From positions 1 to 64,000 of the forward strand of contig JANQJU010000100.1 in NCBI GenBank assembly GCA_028281495.1: a stretch of DNA of 64,000 nt, read 5' to 3'. Both the position numbers and the translations under genes were made by a program. Positions 32,721 through 42,230 of the stretch are shown piece after piece (position 1 is the stretch's first letter; each line of letters opens with the position of its first letter). This DNA comes from SAR324 cluster bacterium (lineage in GTDB: Bacteria > SAR324 > NAC60-12). The notes under the pieces are model-generated. The model was not told the origin of the DNA, made no database searches, and saw nothing but the letters and a program-made list of their open reading frames with translations.

Positions 32721-33407
32721 TCAGGTAGTTGCTGCAATATCATCGATCCTCTTATTGAGATCTTGAATTACCGAATCATCTCGTAATTTGGTTTCGAAAG
32801 CGTCTCTAGCGAAGCCTGCAATCGGGGCGGCTAAAATGCGTTCAATGTCTGCTGCTATCGGAGGGGAAGTGAAGAACGCATCAAACATGTCCTGAATGGT
32901 GACGGTTGGCCCTTTGAAAGGCTCTCGTGTGACGGTATCTCCTGCACATACCAATCCGGGTTCAATCACTCGGCAGTACAACCCCGGACGCAACGCTTTT
33001 CGGAATTGTTTGACAAAGGTGGGATCCTCCATTCGTTTTGCTAGCTTAAAGCAAGGAATACGGGGAGAAGTCACTTCAATCACGACGCTACCTATCAACA
33101 AACGATCTCCTATATTAAACGAGCCACTTTCCAGGTCGGTAATGGTCATGTTTTCTCCAAATATGCCAGGAGGTAACTCACGCCCTAATTTTTTGGACCA
33201 CCAAGCATAGTCAATACCACCATAAACATAAACTACTTGATCTGGACCTCCATGAATATTGGGTTCATGAAAATAATCGTTCCCAACCCGATCAAACGTG
33301 ATGTTAACCGGGACGGTTACTGGGGTTTTAACGATTCCAGTTTCAACCAATGTTTTGCCGATTGTAAGAGTCTTTTTTGTGCCAATGTTCACACTTTGAA
33401 GGTACAT
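32721..33407 (-). CDS. MOSC-domain protein (YiiM-like)
   Basis: The 228-residue protein carries the MOSC core: GIDYAWWSKKLGRELPPGIFGENMTI, GDRLLIGSVVIEVTSPRIPC with the conserved Cys119, and GLYCRVIEPGLVCAGDTV. MOSC proteins bind molybdenum cofactor through the Cys. YiiM/YcbX types reduce N-hydroxylated compounds. A C-terminal helical extension is normal for YiiM. The sulfite dehydrogenase at 38812 is another molybdoenzyme in the window, but the two are not linked by operon. Confidence 0.93.
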   Translation of the reverse strand: MYLQSVNIGTKKTLTIGKTLVETGIVKTPVTVPVNITFDRVGNDYFHEPNIHGGPDQVVYVYGGIDYAWWSKKLGRELPPGIFGENMTITDLESGSFNIGDRLLIGSVVIEVTSPRIPCFKLAKRMEDPTFVKQFRKALRPGLYCRVIEPGLVCAGDTVTREPFKGPTVTIQDMFDAFFTSPPIAADIERILAAPIAGFARDAFETKLRDDSVIQDLNKRIDDIAATT

Positions 33408-33492
33408 AACGGTCTCTTTCTATTCTTCGTATCAGTGGGCAACTACATACGTTTATCTTTAGCTTCCATCTCTGCTTTTTCAAGGAAATAAA

Positions 33493-35868
33493 TTGATACC
33501 GAGAGTTGCATTAGGAGTTTTTTTGCAATCCGCTTCCGCTTTGATGTTTGAAGTCGCGGTTTCTCGATTACTGGCAATTCGCTTTTGGCACCATTATGCG
33601 TTTCTGATCATCAGTTGCGCTTTGTTGGGATATTCGATGGCCGGTGTCGTGTTGCTGCTGCTGCGTCGTCGATTTTCTCCTGTTATTCCTTCGTGTTGTT
33701 TTGCGTTTTCCCTTGTTCCTTTATTGATTGGATTTCAATCGCTGCCTTTTGATCCGGCACTGCTGTTTATCGAGCCAGTTCAATGGGTTTGGCTGGGATT
33801 CCATTATGTGGTGTTGGCCTTACCGTTCTTTTTTGGAGGGCTGACCTTAAACCAACTCCTGCAACAGTTTTCTGGAAAGGCCTATGCTTTGTATAGTGCC
33901 GACCTCTGTGGGGCTGCGGTTGGGGCCATCGCTTTTTTTCCTATTGCATCGCATTGGCAAGAAATGGAGTGGTTGGTCTTTGTTACCGTGTCCGGTACAG
34001 GGGCTGCGATGTGCTTGGCTTCCACATGGAGGGTACGTTTGGGGGTTCTGTGTGCGCTTCTCACCGCCTTGTCCCTCGGCAATTATTGGGGGATGCCCGA
34101 ATGGAAAATGAGTCCGTACAAATCACTGCCTTTAGCGTTGCAATCCTCTTTCAGTACCCCCATACGAACGGCCTCGGATGCGGTTTCGCGGATCGATTGG
34201 TTCAATAGCCCGATAGCTCGAACCGCGCCAGGTTTGAGTCTGAATTATTTGGGGCCTTTGCCAGAACAAGAGGGCATTACCATCGATGGAGATCAACTCA
34301 CGTCGTATACTCCATGGCAGCAAGGCACCGGAAATGATCTGGCCCCCTCGGTTTCCGCCGACTACCTTGCGAATTTGCCTTCATGGTTGATTTATCAAAT
34401 CCCACCTGCTCCTCAGTCCGTACTTATCTTGCAGGTGATTGGAGGGCAAGAAGTGCTGAGTGCAGTGAAATCGGGGGCAGATCCCATTGTCGTGCAGACC
34501 GACACAGCGCTTCTCGGCGATTGGCTCCAGTCGCAAAACCCGTGGCCTCATGTAGAAATTCGGCCGGAACGAGTTCGAACGACGTTGGCTCGAAACCCAA
34601 GTCGATTTGATCGAATCGTGGTGAACTTGGAAGGTGCCTCGCCGACCGGGGCGAGCGGAACGGATGCCTTGCAACAAGCTCATTTGGAAACTGTCGAAGG
34701 GGTCACCCAAATGCTCGATCATCTCAACCCAGAAGGATGGTTGAGTGTGCATCGGTATCTCCTGCCTCCGCCGCGAGCCGAACTACGGTGGGTGAGTACG
34801 CTCATTGAAGTGATGAAACGACGAGGATGGAATCCGGCTCAACAGTTGGGAGTCTTTCGGACGGTTTCTACATTCATGATCCTGGTATCTGCTCAGGAAT
34901 GGACTCCCGAACAACAAATTCTATTTCGAGAGTTTTGTGAGCAACGCGGATTCACTCCCGTGTATTATCCCGGTATGCCACCCGATATGACCAATCAAAG
35001 CAATCGGTTTTCGACACCGATTTATGCCACTCCGATTTGGCAGATGCTGGAATCTGATAAGACATTCCACCAACAGAGCCTCTACGACCTATCTCCGGTA
35101 GAAGACGATCAGCCTTTCTTTTATGATTTCCTGAAATGGTCGAAGCTCCGAGAAACCTATGAGCATATGGGATACCGATGGGATGGTCTGGTAGAAGGTG
35201 GGTTGTTGCTGCCGTTCTTGTTATTGCAGCTGTTGGGGATCACTTCTTTGTTGATCGGCTTACCGCTCTTGGTTTTTCGCAGATCGCGGAAGCTGCTTTC
35301 CCGTGAAATTTCTTATTTTTTTTGGATCGGTTTGGGATTCATGATCGTAGAAATCGCTCTATTCGAAAAACTGATCTTGTTTTTAGGGGAGCCTGTTTAC
35401 TCTTTTGCCACCGTGCTGGCGGGGTTGCTGTTTGCATCGGGGGTAGGGTCGGGAGTGTCTTCGTTGCTCCATCGACGATATCGTCAATGGGACCAATGGG
35501 GATTTTGGGGATTGATCATCGTTTTGATTTTATATTTTTTCGCACTCTCCCAGCTCCTTCAGATGTTTGCGGGAAGTGATTTCTCAATTCGGCTATTCGT
35601 GGCGTTGCTGGGTGTCAGTGGGATTGGATTTTTACTCGGGATTCCGTTTCCGCAGGGGATCGTGAGGCTGAATCAAAATGCTTCAGAAAACACCGTCGAT
35701 CAACGGGTCGCTTTAGCGTGGTGTTTCAATGGGATGGGGTCGGTGCTAGGACCGGTCCTTGCCTTGTTGTTAGCACAAATGACCGGCCTGTCTTCTTTAT
35801 TTTTTTGGGCTGCTTTGTGTTATGCAATCGCCCGGTTGATTTTTCGGAGGGCTTCCAACCCATTGTAA
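33493..35868 (+). CDS. Membrane-embedded spermidine synthase-like protein
   Basis: The start is TTG with AAGGAA upstream, and the N terminus is the family's SASALMFEVAVSRLLAIRFW. Membrane helices fill about residues 1-200 and 560-790. The middle (about 290-540) is a degenerate spermidine-synthase/methyltransferase fold (ILQVIGGQEVLSAVKSGADP replaces the usual GGG-DG motif, so polyamine synthesis is doubtful). The C-terminal half has FWIGLGFMIVEIALFEKLIL, a hallmark of these fused proteins. Function unknown; they are often near exported or surface-protein genes. It converges with pcm, leaving 21 bases between them. Confidence 0.85.
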   Translation: MIPRVALGVFLQSASALMFEVAVSRLLAIRFWHHYAFLIISCALLGYSMAGVVLLLLRRRFSPVIPSCCFAFSLVPLLIGFQSLPFDPALLFIEPVQWVWLGFHYVVLALPFFFGGLTLNQLLQQFSGKAYALYSADLCGAAVGAIAFFPIASHWQEMEWLVFVTVSGTGAAMCLASTWRVRLGVLCALLTALSLGNYWGMPEWKMSPYKSLPLALQSSFSTPIRTASDAVSRIDWFNSPIARTAPGLSLNYLGPLPEQEGITIDGDQLTSYTPWQQGTGNDLAPSVSADYLANLPSWLIYQIPPAPQSVLILQVIGGQEVLSAVKSGADPIVVQTDTALLGDWLQSQNPWPHVEIRPERVRTTLARNPSRFDRIVVNLEGASPTGASGTDALQQAHLETVEGVTQMLDHLNPEGWLSVHRYLLPPPRAELRWVSTLIEVMKRRGWNPAQQLGVFRTVSTFMILVSAQEWTPEQQILFREFCEQRGFTPVYYPGMPPDMTNQSNRFSTPIYATPIWQMLESDKTFHQQSLYDLSPVEDDQPFFYDFLKWSKLRETYEHMGYRWDGLVEGGLLLPFLLLQLLGITSLLIGLPLLVFRRSRKLLSREISYFFWIGLGFMIVEIALFEKLILFLGEPVYSFATVLAGLLFASGVGSGVSSLLHRRYRQWDQWGFWGLIIVLILYFFALSQLLQMFAGSDFSIRLFVALLGVSGIGFLLGIPFPQGIVRLNQNASENTVDQRVALAWCFNGMGSVLGPVLALLLAQMTGLSSLFFWAALCYAIARLIFRRASNPL

Positions 35869-35889
35869 AAGAGAATGCTACTCTCCACG

Positions 35890-36627
35890 TCATTCGCGCA
35901 TCTTGCCGGTCATGGGGACGAAACGGACATCGGTATGGTGGGCTACATCGATTTTGCCGTCGGGTTGTTTGGTGGCGATGGTTAAGGTTTGAAAAATCAA
36001 AGTCCTCCCTAAAGGAAGGATCAAATGTCCGCCGGGTTTCAACTGATCCAAAAGAGGACGCGGAATGTGATTGGCGGCGGCAGTAACGATGATCCGGTCA
36101 AACGGAGCGTGTTCTGGCCAACCGAAATATCCATCGGCATTTTTAACTTCGACTGCATATTTCAACGAACTCAAGCGTTGACGGGCTTCCTTTGCCAATT
36201 GGGGGATGATCTCAATCGAGTAGGTTTCAACATCCATCCGGTCCAGCACCGCGGCTTGGTAGCCGGAACCCGTGCCAATCTCCAACACTTTCATACCGGG
36301 TTTTAATTCAAGTAACTGACTCATCAAGGCCACAATATAAGGCTGGCTGATCGTTTGTCCTTCGGCAATAGGCAATGGGCGGTCGGAATAAGCATAGACT
36401 TGGACATTTTTGGGGACAAACAAATGCCGAGGAATCGTGTTCATGACTTCAAGGACCTTGGGGTCTCGAATATCTCTGGCTTCCAATTGATCTCGAACCA
36501 TGGATTGCCGTAAAGTGTTCCAATCCTCGGCATGCAGATTCGTTGCACCCAGCAAGAGAATCCCTGGAAGGAGCATTCCTATCAGGAACCAAAATGTGCT
36601 TTTGAGAGACCTTCCGTTGTAATCCAT
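35890..36627 (-). CDS. pcm: Exported protein-L-isoaspartate O-methyltransferase
   Basis: Residues 1-32 form a signal peptide (cleavage after LHA), which is absent from cytosolic Pcm but seen in some Gram-negative relatives. The enzyme core begins LRQSMVRDQLEARDIRDP and has the SAM motif VLEIGTGSGYQAAVL near residue 117. The substrate-loop GQTISQPYIVALM lies just before it, and the motif II equivalent FDRIIVTAAANHIP lies near 188. It methylates L-isoaspartyl residues in damaged proteins so that they can be repaired. Supply of SAM in the periplasm is an open question, so membrane anchoring facing the cytosol is possible. Confidence 0.93.
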   Translation of the reverse strand: MDYNGRSLKSTFWFLIGMLLPGILLLGATNLHAEDWNTLRQSMVRDQLEARDIRDPKVLEVMNTIPRHLFVPKNVQVYAYSDRPLPIAEGQTISQPYIVALMSQLLELKPGMKVLEIGTGSGYQAAVLDRMDVETYSIEIIPQLAKEARQRLSSLKYAVEVKNADGYFGWPEHAPFDRIIVTAAANHIPRPLLDQLKPGGHLILPLGRTLIFQTLTIATKQPDGKIDVAHHTDVRFVPMTGKMRE

Positions 36628-36660
36628 CTCATCATCTAATTGTTCGATTTTTTACTTCAA

Positions 36661-36921
36661 TCAATAGTGATATCGGCAGGAAATAATTGTAATGAAAATG
36701 TCATCAACTGCATAAACTAAACGATTAGTGTCATCAATTCTTCTTGACCAAAACCCCGTTAAATTCTCACGTAACGGTTCTGGTTTACCAAGCCCTTCAA
36801 AAGGTCGCCGTTTAGTATCTTCAATCAATTTATTGATTCTTTTAAGCGTCTTCTTATCCTGAGATTGCCAATACACATAGTTCTGCCAAGCTTCATCAGT
36901 CCAAGCTAACTTTCTACTCAT
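36661..36921 (-). CDS. yoeB: YoeB-type mRNA interferase toxin
   Basis: The 86-residue protein has the full YoeB pattern: LAWTDEAWQNYVYWQSQDKK, LIEDTKRRPFEGLGKPEPLR, LTGFWSRRID and the terminal ISCRYHY. The catalytic Glu, Arg and His/Tyr positions of the RelE fold are all present. It cleaves mRNA at the ribosomal A site. Its start overlaps the yefM stop by eight bases, the standard coupling of this type II pair. Confidence 0.95.
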   Translation of the reverse strand: MSRKLAWTDEAWQNYVYWQSQDKKTLKRINKLIEDTKRRPFEGLGKPEPLRENLTGFWSRRIDDTNRLVYAVDDIFITIISCRYHY

Positions 36922-37168
36922 CGATCAATTCCTGTTGATGCACTTCTCCTTTTTTATATTGATCAATGGACTTTAATAAATGGGCAGCATTGGCGGGCGA
37001 TCTTAAAAGATGAAAGGTTTCCATATAGCTATTAAAGGTATCTAAGGACATGACAACCGCATCCTCTGAATCACGGCGTGTAATGACAGTGTAATCAGCA
37101 TCATCCACAACTTGATCTAATACCGATTTTAGATTGTTTCTAGCTTCACTAAAATTGACAACTCGCAT
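36914..37168 (-). CDS. yefM: YefM/Phd-type antitoxin
   Basis: The start is placed at the second ATG (37168), which has TGAGGAAT before it. An ATG three codons earlier is possible. The N-terminal VVNFSEARNNLKSVLDQV is the Phd/YefM DNA-binding and dimerisation fold. The C-terminal part (about 55-84) wraps the YoeB toxin. It represses its own operon together with YoeB. TGTACA at 37234-37239 and TGTATAC at 37201-37207, upstream of the gene, match the known YefM operator core. Confidence 0.94.
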   Translation of the reverse strand: MRVVNFSEARNNLKSVLDQVVDDADYTVITRRDSEDAVVMSLDTFNSYMETFHLLRSPANAAHLLKSIDQYKKGEVHQQELIDE

Positions 37169-37200
37169 ATTCCTCATACTTGTTCAGGTTACGGTACAAG

Positions 37201-37239
37201 TGTATACGAAAACAAAGAATATGCCCACTGTTTTGTACA
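37201..37239 (-). promoter_or_regulatory. Likely YefM operator with promoter
   Basis: TGTACA (37234-37239) and the related TGTATAC (37201-37207) lie about 30-70 bases before yefM. YefM is known to bind TGTACA-centred palindromes. A -10-like TATACA (minus strand) overlaps the second site, so occupancy would block initiation. Confidence 0.5.
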
Positions 37240-37344
37240 AGTACCAAGATGTCCAAGTGAAATCTCTGTGGAAAATAAAAGTGTTGACATGTATTTCTTC
37301 TTTTTTATAGAAGAAATTATTTCATTTAAACAGAAAATTGCCCA

Positions 37345-38577
37345 ATGAGCTCAAGTCCCCGTTACTATGCCCTTGATAATTTAAGGGCCATTATCATGTG
37401 GATGGGTATTGTGATCCATGTGATGATTAATCATCATACGGATGAATCGTTTGCCATCATTCCCGATCCCACCAAAACATGGCTCGCCGATTTGCTCACA
37501 GGGTGGATTCATGTATTTCGAATGCCTTTATTTTTCATTCTTTCCGGCTTTTTTGCCGCCATGTTGGTCGCCCGGAATGATCTGAAATTCATGTTAATCC
37601 ACCGATTCAAACGGATCGGCCTGCCTTTCTTAGTCTTTTGGCCACCCCTCTTTATCGGATTCGTGGTGCTGCTTATGGTGCATCAGCATATCCTTCAAAC
37701 GGGGACAATTGGTCTGGATCCGAGTTTGGTTCAACATCCCGAGGGTGAGGAGTCGGGTTTCCATACGATACACTTATGGTTTCTATGCTATCTCATGTGG
37801 TTTTGCTTATTATCCATTCCCATCCATAAGGTCATGAGTAAAGTACGCCCCTCCATCAAAGCAAAGGGCATGGTTGGATTTCAAATCTTAGCGACGCGAT
37901 GGTGGGGGTGTGTTGTGCTAACGCTTCCGCTAGTAGGCATTGGTATCTTTTATCGTGATGGAATTTTGTCCCCAGATGGAGCGTTTCTGCCCAATTGGAA
38001 AGAATTGGGGCACAATGGCTTATTTTTTCTGTTCGGTTGGTTGTTTTATTCCTGTCGAGACAAGTTATTTCAACACTACCAAACCTTGGTATGGCGTTAT
38101 TTTTTGATGGGTAATGTCCTGTTTGTGGCCTCGCTATTTGCTTTACATGCCAAAGACCAAGGCCTGCTGCCCGAATGGTCCGTAAACTTAAGCATTGGCT
38201 TTGTTTACAATATCTCGACATGGTTGTGGTGCTTTGCGCTCCTTGGCTTATTTCTACGCTATTTTCCGCATCATAATAAGGTCATGCAGTATTTATCCAA
38301 TAGCTCTTATTGGGTGTATCTGATCCACCTATGGGGGACTATGGGTTTTGGTATCCTACTCTATCATGTGGATCTTCCTGCTATCGTGAAAATCATGATC
38401 AATATCGCGCTAACCACCGTATTTGCCGTAGCAACCTATCATATATTGGTTCGCTATAGTTTTATCGGTCGATTCCTGAATGGCCATAAACACACACGCT
38501 CTTCTCAGAAGTTCACGGAGGCTCATCCTGTCTCGAATCCCGATATCAAGAAGCCGAAACAAACAGGAACGCTTTAG
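37345..38577 (+). CDS. Acyltransferase-3 family membrane protein (MdoC/OpgC-like)
   Basis: The 410-residue protein begins YYALDNLRAIIMWMGIVIHV and continues FRMPLFFILSGFFAAML and HRFKRIGLPFLVFWP. Those are the first motifs of the acyltransferase-3 family, with the catalytic His at about residue 25. About ten membrane helices follow. These enzymes transfer acetyl or succinyl groups across the inner membrane onto glycans. Length and the HLW-containing loop near 330 resemble MdoC. No periplasmic-glucan gene is nearby, so the acceptor is open. Confidence 0.88.
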   Translation: MSSSPRYYALDNLRAIIMWMGIVIHVMINHHTDESFAIIPDPTKTWLADLLTGWIHVFRMPLFFILSGFFAAMLVARNDLKFMLIHRFKRIGLPFLVFWPPLFIGFVVLLMVHQHILQTGTIGLDPSLVQHPEGEESGFHTIHLWFLCYLMWFCLLSIPIHKVMSKVRPSIKAKGMVGFQILATRWWGCVVLTLPLVGIGIFYRDGILSPDGAFLPNWKELGHNGLFFLFGWLFYSCRDKLFQHYQTLVWRYFLMGNVLFVASLFALHAKDQGLLPEWSVNLSIGFVYNISTWLWCFALLGLFLRYFPHHNKVMQYLSNSSYWVYLIHLWGTMGFGILLYHVDLPAIVKIMINIALTTVFAVATYHILVRYSFIGRFLNGHKHTRSSQKFTEAHPVSNPDIKKPKQTGTL

Positions 38578-38640
38578 CTCCTGAGTCATAGACAATGGGA
38601 AAGTTTCGTTGAGTAATAAATCAGTGATAGCTCTATTTTT

Positions 38641-38682
38641 TCGGAGATTGACAAGACCTTATCGGAGATTGACAAGATCTTA
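38641..38682. repeat. 21-bp tandem duplication
   Basis: TCGGAGATTGACAAGACCTT and TCGGAGATTGACAAGATCTT lie head to tail with a 21-base period and one difference. They sit in the 234-base gap between the acyltransferase and sorA. Each contains TTGACA, so a doubled -35 element for sorA is possible. Confidence 0.75.
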
Positions 38683-38811
38683 ATTGTTGAGTTAGATAGA
38701 CGTGAGGCAATACCTGACGCACAAAATAAAGCGTTTGAGTCGTTGTAGAGAAGTTGTCCATACTAGAGGCACTGAGCTACAGCGATTTCCAATCTATAAG
38801 AGGAGAGAATT

Positions 38812-40116
38812 ATGAAAAAAGAGCGAGGACTAACCGAATTATACCAAGAGGATCCTGATCGTGCCGATTATGAAATTTTTGGACGAAAGTCAGAAACCAA
38901 CCGTCGAGGTTTTTTGAAAGGTGCAGGATTGGCGACACTCATGCTGACTGTGGGCATGCCCATACCTTATTATAAGAACTTACCTGCCGGTTGGGTGCCA
39001 GCAGCTTGGGCTGATAATCTCAAAGACTTTGTCATCCAAGGAAAAAATGGTCTTGATGTGTTAAATGACCGTCCTGTGAATGCACAGACACCGCCCCATC
39101 TTCTGGATGACGACATCACTCCCGTCAATCGTCATTTCATACGCAATAACGGCATTCCACCCACATCGGTAGATGCCAGTTCGTGGATGATCAAAGTGGA
39201 GGGCGAAATCCAGAAACCAATGCAATGGAGTATTCAGGATCTGAAACGCGAATTTGAAGTGGTCACCTATCGTTTGCAAATCGAATGTGGGGGGAATGGT
39301 CGCGGTTTTTTCAATCCACCGGCTAAAGGCAATCAATGGACTTTGGGAGCGGTAGGGTGTTCCGAGTGGACTGGTGTTCGATTGAAAGATGTCTTGGATG
39401 CGGTGGGTTTGAAAGAAACGGCTGTGTATACGGCACACTATGGAGCGGATACCCATTTGTCGGGAAAAGCCGACAAATTGCCCATTTCCCGAGGCGTTCC
39501 GATTTCCAAAGCCATCAATCCTTATAGTCTGATTGCCTTCGCACAAAACGGTGAAGACATCCACCCTATGAATGGTGCCCCCCTCCGACTGGTCATGCCA
39601 GGGTGGCCGGGATCATGTTCACACAAATGGCTCAATCGAATTTGGGTTCGTGACCAAGTCCACGATGGCCCTAAAATGACCGGTACCTCCTATCGGGTAC
39701 CAAAATACAATGTGGCTGCGGGAACCAAAGTGCCTAAAGAGGATTTCAAAATCATTCAAAGTATGCCGGTCAAATCTTTGATCACGTCTCCACAAACCGA
39801 CATGAAGTTACCTTCTGGGACACGCAGTTTGTTTGTGCGTGGTCATGCGTGGGCAGGGGACAATCATGTAACGGATGTACATGTCTCTACGGACTTTGGA
39901 GCCACTTGGGTCAAGGCGAATTTGGCAGATCCTGTGAATCCTTATGCGTGGCAACGGTGGCAGGCAGTGGTCAATTTTCCTTCTCATGGTTATTACGAAG
40001 TTTGGGCACGGGCGACGGACAATCAAGGTAACCAACAACCCTTTGCGATCAACTGGAATCCTAAAGGATATCTCAATAATGCCATGCATCGTATCGCCGT
40101 AACCGTTGCGGCCTAA
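38812..40116 (+). CDS. sorA: Sulfite dehydrogenase, molybdenum subunit
   Basis: A Tat signal NRRGFLKGAGLATL (residues 30-43) follows an unusually long cytosolic leader. The molybdopterin domain carries LQIECGGNGRGFF with the Mo-binding Cys159. It has the family loops around RGVPISKAINP and GAPLRLVMPGWPGSCSHKWL. The C-terminal Ig-like dimer domain (about 310-430) is complete. SorA oxidises sulfite to sulfate in the periplasm. The cytochrome gene 26 bases downstream is the electron acceptor subunit. AGGAGAG precedes the ATG. Confidence 0.94.
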   Translation: MKKERGLTELYQEDPDRADYEIFGRKSETNRRGFLKGAGLATLMLTVGMPIPYYKNLPAGWVPAAWADNLKDFVIQGKNGLDVLNDRPVNAQTPPHLLDDDITPVNRHFIRNNGIPPTSVDASSWMIKVEGEIQKPMQWSIQDLKREFEVVTYRLQIECGGNGRGFFNPPAKGNQWTLGAVGCSEWTGVRLKDVLDAVGLKETAVYTAHYGADTHLSGKADKLPISRGVPISKAINPYSLIAFAQNGEDIHPMNGAPLRLVMPGWPGSCSHKWLNRIWVRDQVHDGPKMTGTSYRVPKYNVAAGTKVPKEDFKIIQSMPVKSLITSPQTDMKLPSGTRSLFVRGHAWAGDNHVTDVHVSTDFGATWVKANLADPVNPYAWQRWQAVVNFPSHGYYEVWARATDNQGNQQPFAINWNPKGYLNNAMHRIAVTVAA

Positions 40117-40142
40117 TGAAACGATGAAATTGAGATAATTTT

Positions 40143-40880
40143 ATGCCTAAGATTCGATCCATTCTAAATCCACGCTTTCCAACGAGAGCGTGGGTCTCCA
40201 AAATTCTGTGTTTAACGATCCTTCTGGCCTTTTGGGGAATTGGTCCTGGATTTGCCCAGTCGGTTATACCTTTGGTGACAGCTGCCAACCCGGACCAAGG
40301 GAAACAAATCGCTTTGGTCTGCCAAGCCTGCCACAGTTTAAAGCCGAATGAACCTCACAAGGTCGGCCCTAATCTGTGGAACATTCTCAATGCATCCCAG
40401 GCATCGCGGTCTGGGTTTGCTTACTCACCAGCTTTTCAAAAACTCACCGGGGTTTGGGATTTTGACACATTGGACCAGTTTTTGACGAATCCCGCCAATT
40501 ATGTCGAAGGGACCAAGATGGTGTTTCCAGGCATCGCGGATTCCACTGATCGTGCGCATTTATTGGCTTACTTGAATCAACTTTCGGACAATCCGGTGGT
40601 GTTTTCCAAAAGCGAAAAAGTCATGCCTTTGCCTGCCTCGCAATCAGGAGCAACGACCGCTTTTGGAGACGACTGGCCGTCCGGTCCAGGCTCCACGATG
40701 ACAGGATACGCTTGTTCGGCATGCCATTCGTTAGCGATTGTCAAACAGCAAGGTCTGACTCGTGCTGACTGGGATGAGTTGCTCGATTGGATGGTGGATG
40801 AACAAGGCATGGACGTGCTGCCCACCGATCAGCGGACTCAAGTACTGAATTATTTGAGTCAGCATTTCAATGTACCCTAG
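40143..40880 (+). CDS. sorB: Periplasmic di-haem cytochrome c (SorB-like)
   Basis: A signal peptide (cleavage near PGFAQ) is followed by CQACH with the axial-ligand segment KMVFPGI, and later CSACH. The first haem domain is a class I cytochrome c fold. The second, with QGLTRADWDELLDWMVDEQG, resembles the SorB/quinohaemoprotein-type domain. It takes electrons from SorA. Classical SorB has one haem, so the two-domain form here is an extended version. Confidence 0.9.
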   Translation: MPKIRSILNPRFPTRAWVSKILCLTILLAFWGIGPGFAQSVIPLVTAANPDQGKQIALVCQACHSLKPNEPHKVGPNLWNILNASQASRSGFAYSPAFQKLTGVWDFDTLDQFLTNPANYVEGTKMVFPGIADSTDRAHLLAYLNQLSDNPVVFSKSEKVMPLPASQSGATTAFGDDWPSGPGSTMTGYACSACHSLAIVKQQGLTRADWDELLDWMVDEQGMDVLPTDQRTQVLNYLSQHFNVP

Positions 40881-41128
40881 CCTGTATCAACTCCACAACT
40901 GCTCTTGTATTACTCTGAATATCGCTTCCCAAAGCCTTTTCTGAAGCCACGTTTGAGGTGTTCCGAAACATTGCCACTCCATTGATAGAAGTCTATTGCA
41001 AAGCAGGGGAGAGCAGTTACCGGCCTTAGCGCTAGAATTGCTTTCGTCAGTTTCGGAGCCATTTGCTGCTCTCTTGTCTGTACAGTAGTATCTCTTATGA
41101 ACAGATTATGGATCAACCAGGATGAAAT
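40881..41128. other. Intergenic region between sorB and the LysR gene
   Basis: About 250 bases with no gene. No clear terminator with a T run was found. The LysR promoter is expected near 41060-41110. Confidence 0.4.
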
Positions 41129-42007
41129 ATGGAACTCTACCAATTGAAAACGTTTATTGCTGTTGCCGAAGAAAAGAATGTCACTAAAGCTGCAAAACGG
41201 CTTTTCACCACTCCGCCTTCTGTCAGCTCCCATATCAAATCACTTGAATCAGAGTTGGAAATACAATTGTTCACCCGAACTCCTAATGGGATGGAGATCA
41301 CAGAAAAGGGGGTGCTCTTAAAGGAGAAAGCCGATAAGACGTTGTCCGCTGCTCAAGATTTGATCAATCATGCTACTGAACTTCGTAAGGCCTTGATAGG
41401 AACCCTCAGAATCGGAATCAGCGGCACCATTACTTTTCTAAGAATAGGCCAATTGATACAGCTCATGGCAACGGACTTTCCTGATATCAAATTGGATATT
41501 CAACCCACCTATTCTAAAAAGATGATTGATGAGCTGATTACCGGTAAGTTAGATGCTGGTTTTGCTTTTGGTAAACTCCCCACTGATCCCCTCTCCGCTC
41601 GGTTTTTGATTAGTGCTGATTTAGTGGTTGCTATTCCCAAACAGTATGAAGCGCAAATCCAAAAGGCTACTTGGAAAAGTATCGTGGAAATGCCTTGGAT
41701 TACGTCTAAAGACCACTGTGCATTTCGAGCAGTCCTTAAAGAGCGCATACTTGGAGAGAGTTTAACGTTTAACCAAGTCTTCTATTCAGATGATGAAAAG
41801 ACGAAAGCAGAATTGGTCGCGTCTGGCGTGGGATTGGCCTTGTTGGAAAAAGGAGAGGCTCTTCAATTGCAAGCCCAGAATAAAATTATTCTTTGGCAAC
41901 CCGATGCTCTGAGTTGTGACTTATTTTTTGCTTATTTGCATAAACGAGACAACGATCCTTTCATTCAAGCTCTAGAATCTAAATTATCCAAGGTTTGGGA
42001 AAACTAG
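41129..42007 (+). CDS. LysR-family transcriptional regulator
   Basis: The N-terminal winged helix (MELYQLKTFIAVAEEKNVTK and SSHIKSLESELEIQLFTR) is typical of LysR. Residues about 90-290 form the periplasmic-binding-protein-like effector domain. AGGATG precedes the start. The next gene downstream on the same strand encodes an SHMT-like enzyme with a 223-base leader. It may be its target, although LysR targets are more often divergent. The effector is unknown. Confidence 0.93.
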   Translation: MELYQLKTFIAVAEEKNVTKAAKRLFTTPPSVSSHIKSLESELEIQLFTRTPNGMEITEKGVLLKEKADKTLSAAQDLINHATELRKALIGTLRIGISGTITFLRIGQLIQLMATDFPDIKLDIQPTYSKKMIDELITGKLDAGFAFGKLPTDPLSARFLISADLVVAIPKQYEAQIQKATWKSIVEMPWITSKDHCAFRAVLKERILGESLTFNQVFYSDDEKTKAELVASGVGLALLEKGEALQLQAQNKIILWQPDALSCDLFFAYLHKRDNDPFIQALESKLSKVWEN

Positions 42008-42230
42008 ATACGGATAAGATGACGCAAAGTGCCCTCTTTGCTATCTGAACTATGGCGCTCTTGAGTCGTTCGTTTTGTATTTCTTAATACAGGGTTCAGG
42101 ATTTACGAATAGATTTCCCCAATTAAACCTCTTACGCTTTTATTGTACATTCGCGATCAATCAAGAGCATGGAGGGGCCCACCTCGACCCATCCGGATTT
42201 CTAATATCAATTCCCGCTTGGAGTCTTCAA

